The position numbers and the translations under genes were made by a program. Of a stretch of 64,000 bases of DNA, positions 10,043 to 17,281 are shown piece after piece (position 1 is the stretch's first letter; every line of letters begins with the position of its first letter). The stretch is from Colwellia sp. PAMC 20917 (GTDB taxonomy: Bacteria > Pseudomonadota > Gammaproteobacteria > Enterobacterales > Alteromonadaceae). The notes under the pieces are model-generated. The model worked only from the letters and a program-made list of their open reading frames with translations. It did not search any database and was not told where the DNA came from. Location: NCBI RefSeq assembly GCF_001767295.1, contig NZ_CP014944.1, forward strand, positions 1,240,001 through 1,304,000, given 5' to 3'.

Positions 10043-10099
10043 CCTGTCGTTACTAAGCCTTATTAGTTACGCTAATTTGGTTTAGTAACACGTTACAGG
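10043..10099. terminator. Long nested inverted repeat between acyltransferase and prenyltransferase genes
   Basis: Outer arms CCTGT/ACAGG enclose GTTACTAAGCC/GGTTTAGTAAC, which enclose ATTAG/CTAAT. The whole 57-bp element can fold into one long imperfect hairpin. It has no T tract on the + strand, so a classical terminator is not proven. It could be a processing or stabilising structure. Confidence 0.4.
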
Positions 10100-10187
10100 T
10101 TTGATAACGCCTGCAACGCCAATAACTTTAAACATAAAAGACTTTTCGCGAATATTTTACTATCTAGACAAATGATAATAAATAAAC

Positions 10188-11087
10188 ATGACACTAACCG
10201 CCATTGTTCCTTCATTTCGCCTACCTTTCTTAATATTAGCCCCTGTTTGTGTTTTTCTTGGTGCTAGTATGAGTTATATGGAACAAGGTACGGTTGATTA
10301 TGCCGTATTAGCCATTGCCTTGTTAGGGGCAATCTCTGCCCACATTGCAGTTAATACCATTAATGAATATCAAGACTACGTCAGCGGCTTAGATCTGAAA
10401 ACAATTAGAACTCCCTTTAGCGGCGGTAGCGGTTTATTATCTCAGCAACCTGAGTTACTTCTTGGGGTAAAAAGAGCCGCGATTGTCACAACCCTTTTAA
10501 CCTTTCTTATTGGTGTTTATTTCGTCACACTTTATGGCGTAGCAGTAATTGCCATAGTGCCAATGGGATTACTTGGATTAGCCATTATTATTAGTTACAC
10601 AAAGTGGATTAATAAATGGCCCATTATCTGTTTAGTTGCCCCTGGACTTTGTTTTGGTTTACTGATGGTGGCAGGCACCCAAGTTATTTTATCTGGCCAC
10701 TTTTCAACAACACCTTGGCTAATAGGTTTGATCCCTTTTTTTCTTATTAACAACTTATTACTTTTAAACCAATATCCTGATATTGATGCTGATAAAAGTA
10801 TCGGTCGAAATCATTTTCCTATTGCCTTTGGCATAAAAACAAGCAATAGCATTTTTTTCATCTTTTCGGTGTGCTCAACGTTATTGCTTGGCTTTTTTAT
10901 TAGCCAAAAGCTATTACCAACACTAAGTGCAATGGCGTTTATTCCACAGGCATTGGCCTTTGTCGCTTTATATGGAGCAATAAAATTTAAAGAAAATATT
11001 GGCCAACACCCTAAATACCTTGCTTACAATGTTAGTTGTGCATTACTGACACCATTAACGATAGCAATAACCGTTTTCCTTAACTAA
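10188..11087 (+). CDS. UbiA-family membrane prenyltransferase (MenA-like)
   Basis: A 299-residue integral membrane protein with about eight or nine hydrophobic segments. The first Asp-rich prenyl-diphosphate motif is N56-x-x-N-E-Y-Q-D-Y-x-S-G-x-D69, a form typical of MenA-like 1,4-dihydroxy-2-naphthoate prenyltransferases. The second is in QYPDIDADKSIGRNHFPI. Both bind the magnesium-diphosphate end of the prenyl donor. The MenA branch is favoured, but the acceptor cannot be read from sequence and no other menaquinone gene lies nearby. No ribosome-binding site is obvious before the ATG. A degenerate hairpin lies upstream and a long gene-free stretch downstream. Confidence 0.75.
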   Translation: MTLTAIVPSFRLPFLILAPVCVFLGASMSYMEQGTVDYAVLAIALLGAISAHIAVNTINEYQDYVSGLDLKTIRTPFSGGSGLLSQQPELLLGVKRAAIVTTLLTFLIGVYFVTLYGVAVIAIVPMGLLGLAIIISYTKWINKWPIICLVAPGLCFGLLMVAGTQVILSGHFSTTPWLIGLIPFFLINNLLLLNQYPDIDADKSIGRNHFPIAFGIKTSNSIFFIFSVCSTLLLGFFISQKLLPTLSAMAFIPQALAFVALYGAIKFKENIGQHPKYLAYNVSCALLTPLTIAITVFLN

Positions 11088-11559
11088 TTGTAGAAGTTGA
11101 ATAACGTTGGAAACTGAAATTATTACGTTTAAGCACCGAATATACCTTTCAAAAAATTTAATCAAACGCTGAAATAGCTAACTTCTAAAATATAACTCTA
11201 AGGGCAGTAGTTGCCACAAAAGAGCTTTCCTAACACCCTCAATCATTACCAAAACTGTCTTATCTGATACGATAGAGGACATTAGCTTTGGCTTATCTAA
11301 CGACAAGTGATCCGACAAACCGGACATTAGTATCAATGTTTTTTTTAACTGTTTTAATATTCAGTAGACATCAACCTAGCGTCATCTTGATAGACAACAA
11401 AGCCATCACAGCGTTAGTTCATGGTTCAGCAGCTTAGTTCTTTGTGCGCTTAATTGAAGGTAATAGGCTTATTTTCTTAAAATCAGGATATTACTAAAAG
11501 CGGACATAAAATATTAGCAAATCGTCTTTGGTGAGCGGTAAGCTTAACGTATTTACTCC
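11088..11559. other. Intergenic region (472 bp)
   Basis: No gene recognised. The octamer GACATTAG occurs twice (near 11278 and 11322), and a related GCGGACATAAA lies near 11500, possibly remnants of short dispersed repeats. It sits between convergent genes. Confidence 0.3.
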
Positions 11560-12234
11560 CTAGAAAGTTAGGTTTGCTGGCCCTTTGACACTATAGTCAC
11601 TTTTTATGTCTACTCTTTTATTACTACCTAGAATATATTCGTAATAACCGACCAGTAGGTGAAAATTCAAACATAACACTTTCACTCTGAATTCTAATAC
11701 CCGATGATTTAGTGAAAATATTGTTAGATTTAAGTGACAATAAAATTTCTTGCTTTGGGGTATCTTGTAATAAATACTTGAGTGTTCTAGTGTGGATTTC
11801 CCAATCATCCCCACCTGTAATCCTTCCATCATCTTCTTTTTTAAATTACTTTGCTCTTCTGTTGTTTTTACGTAGCGGTTAGATTCCCAATATACTTGAC
11901 GTAATTTACTGAGAGGTTCAAGGTTGCGCTTAATTGAATCCATTTCTATTTGTGTTTTATTTGCAAGAAATATAGATAAAATATTGTAGATATCGTAAGA
12001 AAAATTAGTGATGGACATATACACATTATCATCACCGAGGGGAACATCTGGTCCTCTTTTGATAACAGCGGTTAAAGGTCTAGGTATATGAAGTTCACTA
12101 AAGGGTTTGTTTCCCTTTACAACATCTATTAGAGACAACAGACTTATAGGCCCAGCTACAAAACCAAAGGTGATTATTAAAAGTCCTAAAGCCAAGGAGA
12201 ACCAAAGTATAGTTTTGTTATAAATTAAGTCCAT
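11560..12234 (-). CDS. Hypothetical membrane-anchored protein with an apparent -1 frameshift
   Basis: The unshifted frame encodes 224 aa. An N-terminal hydrophobic helix (about residues 8-32) precedes a soluble domain. I do not recognise the family. At 11836-11842 (minus strand) the sequence is A_AAA_AAG in the zero-frame phase of a canonical -1 slippery heptamer. After it the unshifted translation becomes rich in Cys, Phe, Tyr and His and loses protein-like character. The -1 frame continues as a plausible hydrophilic domain containing GGDDWEIHTRTLKYLLQD and FEFSPTGRLLRIYSR and stops at 11624, giving about 203 aa. Either one A was lost from the A run (pseudogene or sequencing error), or the gene uses programmed frameshifting. 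Confidence 0.55.
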   Translation of the reverse strand: MDLIYNKTILWFSLALGLLIITFGFVAGPISLLSLIDVVKGNKPFSELHIPRPLTAVIKRGPDVPLGDDNVYMSITNFSYDIYNILSIFLANKTQIEMDSIKRNLEPLSKLRQVYWESNRYVKTTEEQSNLKKKMMEGLQVGMIGKSTLEHSSIYYKIPQSKKFYCHLNLTIFSLNHRVLEFRVKVLCLNFHLLVGYYEYILGSNKRVDIKSDYSVKGPANLTF

Positions 12235-12715
12235 TTTGATTCACTATTATAGTTGTATACCAGAATCATATCGTACTGCTTTTTGATTCTCAATCTGAAA
12301 TGTATACGAAAAAACTATCCAAAGCCTTTAATTGCTATTTATAGTCGACTGAGTCTCATTTCTTATAAGTATCAGATATAATGTCTTTTTTCGTATCTAA
12401 ACTGTCAATCAAGAGAGATGATCTCGGTTCACAAAAGCTGAGAACTAAGTGGTAAAAGTTAGCGTTTCAATATGACTTACCACAGACTACTTTGATACGA
12501 TCGTTCCCCACAGATAAAAATACGCATTGTTTGACTATAAATATTACCAATTAATCGAATAACCTGACTGGCAAAATGCCACCATTGCCGGCGTCACTAT
12601 GTTGCACTGGGATGACTGTATTTGTGCCGCGGCATTAAATAAAGATTAAAACGAGCGTTTGAATTTATGGATCAAGCTTGTTATAAGTAAACAACAAAAA
12701 ACTAATGATTTTTAT
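12235..12715. other. Intergenic region with a possible coding relic
   Basis: No intact gene. Around 12530-12700 on the + strand one frame reads protein-like segments such as WQNATIAGVTMLHWDDCICA interrupted by in-frame stops. This suggests the tail of a decayed gene that I cannot name. A GTGGTAA/TTACCAC inverted repeat lies at 12449-12483. Confidence 0.25.
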
Positions 12716-12907
12716 TATCCCCCATTAAGCCACCCATAATAACTTGTTTGTTTTTCATACAATAAACTATACTTAATTCACCCTCTTATAAGTGTGGTGA
12801 TTGTTATGCCTAAGCCTCGTTCACAACAAATCAGTTTATCTGATACGCCGTATTATCATATTTGCAGTCAAACCGTTCGCAAAGCTTTTTTATGTGGTGT
12901 TGATAAA
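12716..12907 (+). repeat. 192-bp tandem duplication, copy 1 (upstream region plus first 34 codons of the transposase)
   Basis: This segment is repeated immediately downstream at 12908-13099 with a period of exactly 192 bp and only about seven mismatches. It carries the transposase leader, its ATG (12806) and 34 codons. It then runs into copy 2, where translation stops at 12929-12931 after 41 residues. All coding differences between copies are synonymous (for example CCT/CCC, TGC/TGT, CGC/CGA). Confidence 0.9.
12720..12741 (-). repeat. REP-like element, upstream copy 1 (inverted)
   Basis: On the minus strand this reads TTATTATGGGTGGCTTAATG, matching the three + strand units downstream of the transposase (TTAT-C-ATGGGTGGC-A-TAG). 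A further copy lies at 12912-12933 in the duplicated unit. Opposite orientation on the two sides of the gene is the usual arrangement around RAYT genes. Confidence 0.6.
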
Positions 12908-12931
12908 TATCCCCCATTAAGCCACCCATAA
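12806..12931 (+). pseudogene. Truncated 5' fragment of the REP-associated transposase
   Basis: It encodes the same first 34 residues as the intact transposase (MPKPRSQQISLSDTPYYHIC onward), then a short out-of-family tail and a stop. It has neither the HxH motif nor the catalytic Tyr and cannot be active. It arose with the 192-bp tandem duplication. Confidence 0.8.
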
Positions 12932-13099
12932 TAACTTGTTTGTTTTTCATACAATAAACTACACTTAGTTTACCCTCTTATAAGTGTGGTGATTGTTATG
13001 CCCAAGCCTCGTTCACAACAAATCAGTTTATCTGATACGCCGTATTATCATATTTGTAGTCAAACCGTTCGAAAAGCCTTTTTATGTGGTGTTGATAAA
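12908..13099 (+). repeat. 192-bp tandem duplication, copy 2
   Basis: Second copy of the 192-bp unit. It supplies the upstream region and N-terminal coding part of the intact transposase gene; homology ends at codon 34, where the full gene continues. Confidence 0.9.
12912..12933 (-). repeat. REP-like element, upstream copy 2 (inverted)
   Basis: Same element as at 12720, carried by the second 192-bp unit, 65-86 bp before the transposase ATG. Confidence 0.6.
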
Positions 13100-13978
13100 G
13101 AAACCGGTGTCAGTTATGAGCACAGGCGTCATTGGATTGAACAGCGCATTTTTAAATTATCTCAAGTCTTTGCTATTGATATTTGTGCTCACGCTGTTAT
13201 GAATAATCACTTACATTTAGTCCTTCATGTTGATAGTGAACAAGTTAACCACTGGACGACGCTAGAGGTACTGTCTCGTTGGCATACGTTGTTTAAAGGC
13301 ACCCTGTTAACCCGTCAATATCAGCGACAGCAATCATTAACGACATTCGAAATAGAAATAGTTGAAGAAACAGCACAGGTCTATAAACAGCGCTTAATCG
13401 ATATCAGTTGGTTTATGCGGGCATTAAACGAGCCTATTGCTCGACAGGCCAATAAAGAAGATAAATGCACTGGGCACTTTTGGGAAGGACGCTTTAAATC
13501 ACAAGCCCTGCTCGATGAAGGGGCATTACTTGCTTGTATGGCTTATGTAGATTTAAACCCAGTGCGTGCGGGTATTGCCCCAACACCTGAGCAATCGAGT
13601 TTTACCAGTATTCAACTGCGTATCAGAGCCGCCATTATCGGAGAGCAACCGACAACGTTATTACCTTTTACTGGCCATGAACAGCAAGCTAAAACCTCCG
13701 GTATCCGCTTTAGCTTAAAGGACTATTTAACCCTTGTAGATGAAACAGGTCGCGTAATAAGAGCAGACAAACGAGGCGCTATCGATAACAAAACCGCAAA
13801 TATACTGTCAAGACTTCACATCAGCGATGAAAGTTGGCTCAAACTCACCTCAAACTTTGAAGGTATATTCACTGGCGCGGTCGGCACCGCAGAGCATTTG
13901 TGTGAATTTACTGAGCACGTGGGGTTAAAGCGAGCACACGGGAAAGCAAATGCCCAAGCTTGTTTAAATAGCGCGTAA
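12998..13978 (+). CDS. REP-associated tyrosine transposase (RAYT, Y1/HUH family)
   Basis: This is a 326-residue single-strand DNA transposase of the IS200/IS605-related Y1 family in its RAYT form. The start at 12998 (MPKPR) is preferred over the GTG at 12986 because it is the start conserved in the duplicated fragment. Hallmarks are the HUH motif H71-L-H73 in MNNHLHLV, the FWEGRFKSQALL segment, and the catalytic Tyr183 in AYVDLNPVRAG. RAYT proteins mobilise or maintain REP palindromes rather than moving as classical insertion sequences. Here ATGGGTGGC-containing repeats flank the gene, inverted upstream and direct downstream, and are probably its substrate. The gene looks intact. The C-terminal extension (about 225-326) is typical of longer RAYTs in marine gammaproteobacteria. 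Confidence 0.88.
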   Translation: MPKPRSQQISLSDTPYYHICSQTVRKAFLCGVDKETGVSYEHRRHWIEQRIFKLSQVFAIDICAHAVMNNHLHLVLHVDSEQVNHWTTLEVLSRWHTLFKGTLLTRQYQRQQSLTTFEIEIVEETAQVYKQRLIDISWFMRALNEPIARQANKEDKCTGHFWEGRFKSQALLDEGALLACMAYVDLNPVRAGIAPTPEQSSFTSIQLRIRAAIIGEQPTTLLPFTGHEQQAKTSGIRFSLKDYLTLVDETGRVIRADKRGAIDNKTANILSRLHISDESWLKLTSNFEGIFTGAVGTAEHLCEFTEHVGLKRAHGKANAQACLNSA

Positions 13979-14186
13979 ACTTAACTACATGCAAAAACCG
14001 CACTAAGACAGCACTAAGACAGCAAGAAAAATACGGCTACCTTGGGGGAGAAGTAAAGCTTGCCTGAAATTCACTCATTTAATCAACATCTATAAAAATC
14101 GATAGGCAAAGGCTTACAAGATGAAGTTCATGCCTTGTTGTTGACCAATCGGTAGCTGTGTTTCAGAGCATTATTACTGTGGAGCA

Positions 14187-14279
14187 TTATCATGGGTGGC
14201 ATAGTAATTTTTTATCATGGGTGGCATAGTAATTTATTTTTATCACAGCGGAGAATTATCATGGGTGGCATAGTAATTT
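14187..14279 (+). repeat. Three direct REP-like repeats downstream of the transposase
   Basis: The 24-bp unit TTATCATGGGTGGCATAGTA plus ATTT occurs exactly at 14187-14210, 14212-14235 and 14256-14279. Copies 1 and 3 share further upstream identity (GGAG-x-ATTATCATGG). The core ATGGGTGGC recurs inverted upstream of the transposase. The cluster fills most of the 315-bp gap before the end of the AraC gene. A short GCACTAAGACA tandem repeat lies near 14000-14025. Confidence 0.85.
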
Positions 14280-14293
14280 TTTAGACCTAAATA

Positions 14294-15211
14294 TTATCTT
14301 TCCTCATCATTTTCAATGACATTATGTTGAAAAGTATTTTTCTGTTCTTTACGCCAGCGACCGGGGCTTAAACCATAGTCTTTTTTAAAACGGTGAGCAA
14401 AGCTTGCACTATCGCCATAGCCTACGGTGTCAGCTATTTGATCAAGATTATATTGTGTATAACGAAGTAAGTAGCAAGCGTATTCTAGGCGAGTGTGAGT
14501 TAATAGTTTGATTGGTGTCATCCCCATTTCTTTCTTACATAAACGAAAGAAGTGCGGCTCAGACATATGCATTTCTGCAGCTAATTGCTTAACAGTCCAC
14601 GGCAGTTGCAATTGCTTATTTACACGACGTATTAGAGAGTGAAATTTTTGTTGTTGCTTTGTTAGTTGCTGCCCCATGTTCAGTGTTTGCGCAATTTGAT
14701 AAATTAAAACTTCGACTAAGCGCAATACAATATCTGATTGATACATACTCTCACCGTGTTTGAATTCTCTAATAAGTGACATCGTTTGATAAAGTTTCTC
14801 TGCATTCGCACTGGAATAAACGGAAGGTTGAAGTTGATGAACAAACTTATATTCAGAACAGTCATGCAGTAATAGCCAACACATATCCCAATATTTCCCC
14901 GAAAGTTCATACAAAAAAGGGGTTCCTGCTGGCAGTAAAAGCACACTGCCGGGTTTAACTAAATATTCGTTGTTACCAAACTTGATCTTTCCCTCTCCTG
15001 CATGAGTAGAAATTAAGTAATGAACATGCCTATTGCTGTTTTCATTACCTAAACAAACTTCTCCTTTACCTGTTTTGCCTATTTGATATTCAGTTTGTAA
15101 ATACGACAACCCCGCAAAGGCTATGAAACTATCAGCTTGCCCTGGTAATTTATCAAAATTAATAAAATCCTCAATACAATCAGGATGAATATTTAAAATA
15201 TCTTGCCACAC
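14294..15211 (-). CDS. AraC-family transcriptional regulator
   Basis: A 305-residue activator. Residues about 20-150 form a cupin-like sensor domain with the HYLISTHAGEG and VLLLPAGTPFLYE segments. Residues about 195-295 form the double helix-turn-helix, with MHMSEPHFFRLCKKEMG and the second-helix signature ADTVGYGDSASFAHRFKKDY before the conserved LSPGRWR. The gene diverges from a MATE exporter gene with about 117 bp between starts, so it may control that exporter. The cupin sensor is of the type that often binds sugars, which also makes a carbohydrate signal possible. The effector is unknown. Confidence 0.88.
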   Translation of the reverse strand: MWQDILNIHPDCIEDFINFDKLPGQADSFIAFAGLSYLQTEYQIGKTGKGEVCLGNENSNRHVHYLISTHAGEGKIKFGNNEYLVKPGSVLLLPAGTPFLYELSGKYWDMCWLLLHDCSEYKFVHQLQPSVYSSANAEKLYQTMSLIREFKHGESMYQSDIVLRLVEVLIYQIAQTLNMGQQLTKQQQKFHSLIRRVNKQLQLPWTVKQLAAEMHMSEPHFFRLCKKEMGMTPIKLLTHTRLEYACYLLRYTQYNLDQIADTVGYGDSASFAHRFKKDYGLSPGRWRKEQKNTFQHNVIENDEER

Positions 15212-15328
15212 AGGATTACCAAAATGATAGTTTTAAACATGATACATGACAATTTCACTTATGTTTTTTTTATCACTATATTTTATAATTCTATGCAATA
15301 TTATAGTAACCTCTAATGACTAAAACCA

Positions 15329-16693
15329 ATGCGTAACATCGAACCTTCATCATTAAAGCAAAGTATTAAATTAGCTTGGCCTATCTCTTTACAAAGCATA
15401 TTGGTCACCATGCTAGGCATGAGTGACATAATGATGGTTGGGCATTTAGGCGATACGGCCATTGCTTCTGTTGGGCTGGGTAACCGAATTCAATTTGTTT
15501 TTTTAATCATTTTAGCGGGACTCGCCTCAGGTGTTGGTACTTTATCTGCGCAACACTTTGGCGCAGGTCAAATTGGTGTGATTAGACAAGTCATTGTTAA
15601 AACACTTGTTATTGCAGCAGGTATTTTACTGCCTATATTACTCATTACTTTCTTGTTTTCTGACAATATCATGGGTATTGCCACAACAGATCCCAGCGTT
15701 ATAAAAGCAGGAACAAGCTACCTTTGGCTGACCATGCCTAGCTTAATTTTTGTTGTCATTGTGATGATATTTGAAAACGCTTTAAGGGGTCTTGGGCAAG
15801 TAGTCTTCCCCATGTTAATTAGTACCCTAGCTATTATTACCAATATTCTTTTAAACTATTGGTTAATCAAAGGTGGCTTAGGAATAGAGCCAATGGGTGT
15901 TATTGGCGCTGCGCTAGCAACACTAATTGCGCGAGCACTTCATGCTTTATTAATACTGGTCTACTTAGCAAAGGTTAAGCACAGTATTTTTCCAACAACG
16001 TTCTTTTGTGCTAGTTTTTATAACAAACAAGAGTGGACTAAGTTACTCACCTTAGTTTGGCCTATGATGCTAAGTTTTGGCGTGTGGTCATTAGGCACTT
16101 TTGTGTATCAACTGATATATGGACGTATTGGAACACAAGAACTTGCTGTAATGAGTCTATTAGCGCCAATGGAAGGATTATTGGTTTCATTCTTTTTTGG
16201 TTTTGCTTCTGCTTGCGCTATTTTAGTTGGGCAGCGCTTAGGTAGAAACGAATTTATAACGGCATGGGCTTTAGCAAAAAATCACGCCATTAGTGCGCCA
16301 ATTGTTACCTTTTTATTAGCCTTAATTTTACTTCAATGTGAGTCTTTAGTCTTTCTGCCTTATACCAATTTGTCTTCAGAAACGATGGCATTGTCCCATG
16401 ATGTTTTTGTATTGATCACCTTTGGCACTTGCTTGAAAGTATTTAACTTAACTATGTCTATGGGGATATTACGCGCAGGTGGTGATAACAAATATTGCAT
16501 GTTAATTGATATATCAGGCATGTGGGTTTTAAGCATTCCATTAACTTTGGCGGCGGCATTTTACTTTAAGTTACCACTATATTGGGTAGTTCTCATCTCT
16601 TACTCTGAAGAAATAACTAAAGCATTTATGTTTGTTTTTAGAATGAGAACGAAGCTTTGGTTAAAAAATCTAACGGCTGAAAGTGTTACCTAG
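15329..16693 (+). CDS. MATE-family multidrug/metabolite efflux transporter
   Basis: A 454-residue inner-membrane antiporter (NorM/DinF-type MatE domains twice, about residues 15-175 and 240-400) with about twelve membrane helices. The family exports organic cations or drugs in exchange for Na+ or H+. Diagnostic features are the N-terminal AWPISLQ, the MVGHLG loop and FENALRGLGQ after helix 4, with the partner loop MGILRAGGDNKY in the second half. No ribosome-binding site is obvious at the ATG. It diverges from the AraC-family gene, suggesting local control. The substrate is not predictable. Confidence 0.88.
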   Translation: MRNIEPSSLKQSIKLAWPISLQSILVTMLGMSDIMMVGHLGDTAIASVGLGNRIQFVFLIILAGLASGVGTLSAQHFGAGQIGVIRQVIVKTLVIAAGILLPILLITFLFSDNIMGIATTDPSVIKAGTSYLWLTMPSLIFVVIVMIFENALRGLGQVVFPMLISTLAIITNILLNYWLIKGGLGIEPMGVIGAALATLIARALHALLILVYLAKVKHSIFPTTFFCASFYNKQEWTKLLTLVWPMMLSFGVWSLGTFVYQLIYGRIGTQELAVMSLLAPMEGLLVSFFFGFASACAILVGQRLGRNEFITAWALAKNHAISAPIVTFLLALILLQCESLVFLPYTNLSSETMALSHDVFVLITFGTCLKVFNLTMSMGILRAGGDNKYCMLIDISGMWVLSIPLTLAAAFYFKLPLYWVVLISYSEEITKAFMFVFRMRTKLWLKNLTAESVT

Positions 16694-17281
16694 TTGAACG
16701 AATTCGATTAAGTTGCACACAACTAAAACTTGAGTAACCAATGTATATTTCTAAGTTGTGATCAAACCATAAAGTCGTAAAATCGACATTGCCGTTATTT
16801 ACCTTTTCTAAAATTCAGATGAAGTAGATTATTGGTTCTATGGCGAAAACGCACCCTATAGCCATAGAATTAAAATTTAGCTCAGCTTTAAGATCTGAAC
16901 GTTAACGTTTGATATTTTGATTGGTCTTATTCCGCTTAGCGCACGCAAAAGACGTTAAAACCATCATTTAATAATGTGTTTCGAATGATTATTAAAGTTC
17001 ATTTATGCCAGAAGTCAGGTTCCAACTTTATTTGGAGTGTTTCTGGTACTTTTTTAATAAATAAAACTTACTGCCACATTTGTTTCTATCTTTATTCACA
17101 AAAGCCCATTTTTGCTCAACGATATAAGTCGGCTTGCTTGGAGTTTTTGTTTCAATATTTATTTGGCTTTTACACTAATGATTTATTAATTAACGATAAA
17201 CTTATGAATACGTATGTAGCTTAGCTGTAAATTGGTGTCAGTCCTTTATGCTTGAGGTAATAAAAAACATCAGGAATATCC
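16694..17281. other. Intergenic region (588 bp) with hairpin and GH97 promoter region
   Basis: A TTCTATGGC/GCCATAGAA inverted repeat (16836-16844 and 16861-16869) lies after the MATE gene; it lacks a T tract. An 82-codon frame at 16976-17224 overlaps the operator, has no ribosome-binding site or protein-like composition, and is not called. The operator at 17205 and the GH97 promoter occupy the last part. Confidence 0.5.
17205..17218 (+). promoter_or_regulatory. Putative MalR-type operator upstream of the GH97 gene
   Basis: Third exact TGAATACGTATGTA, ending 63 bp before the GH97 ATG and in the same orientation as the two pullulanase copies nearly 12 kb away. Its presence at three alpha-glucan genes and no unrelated gene supports a shared regulator. 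Confidence 0.75.

Noticed and set aside
14187-14279. Possible CRISPR array because of three direct repeats
   Set aside because: Spacings are 1 and 20 bp, too short and uneven for spacers, there are no cas genes, and the unit matches the inverted repeats of the RAYT locus.
16976-17224. 82-codon open frame upstream of the GH97 gene
   Set aside because: It covers the operator and promoter region, has no ribosome-binding site and reads as Cys/Phe/Tyr-rich chance translation of AT-rich DNA.
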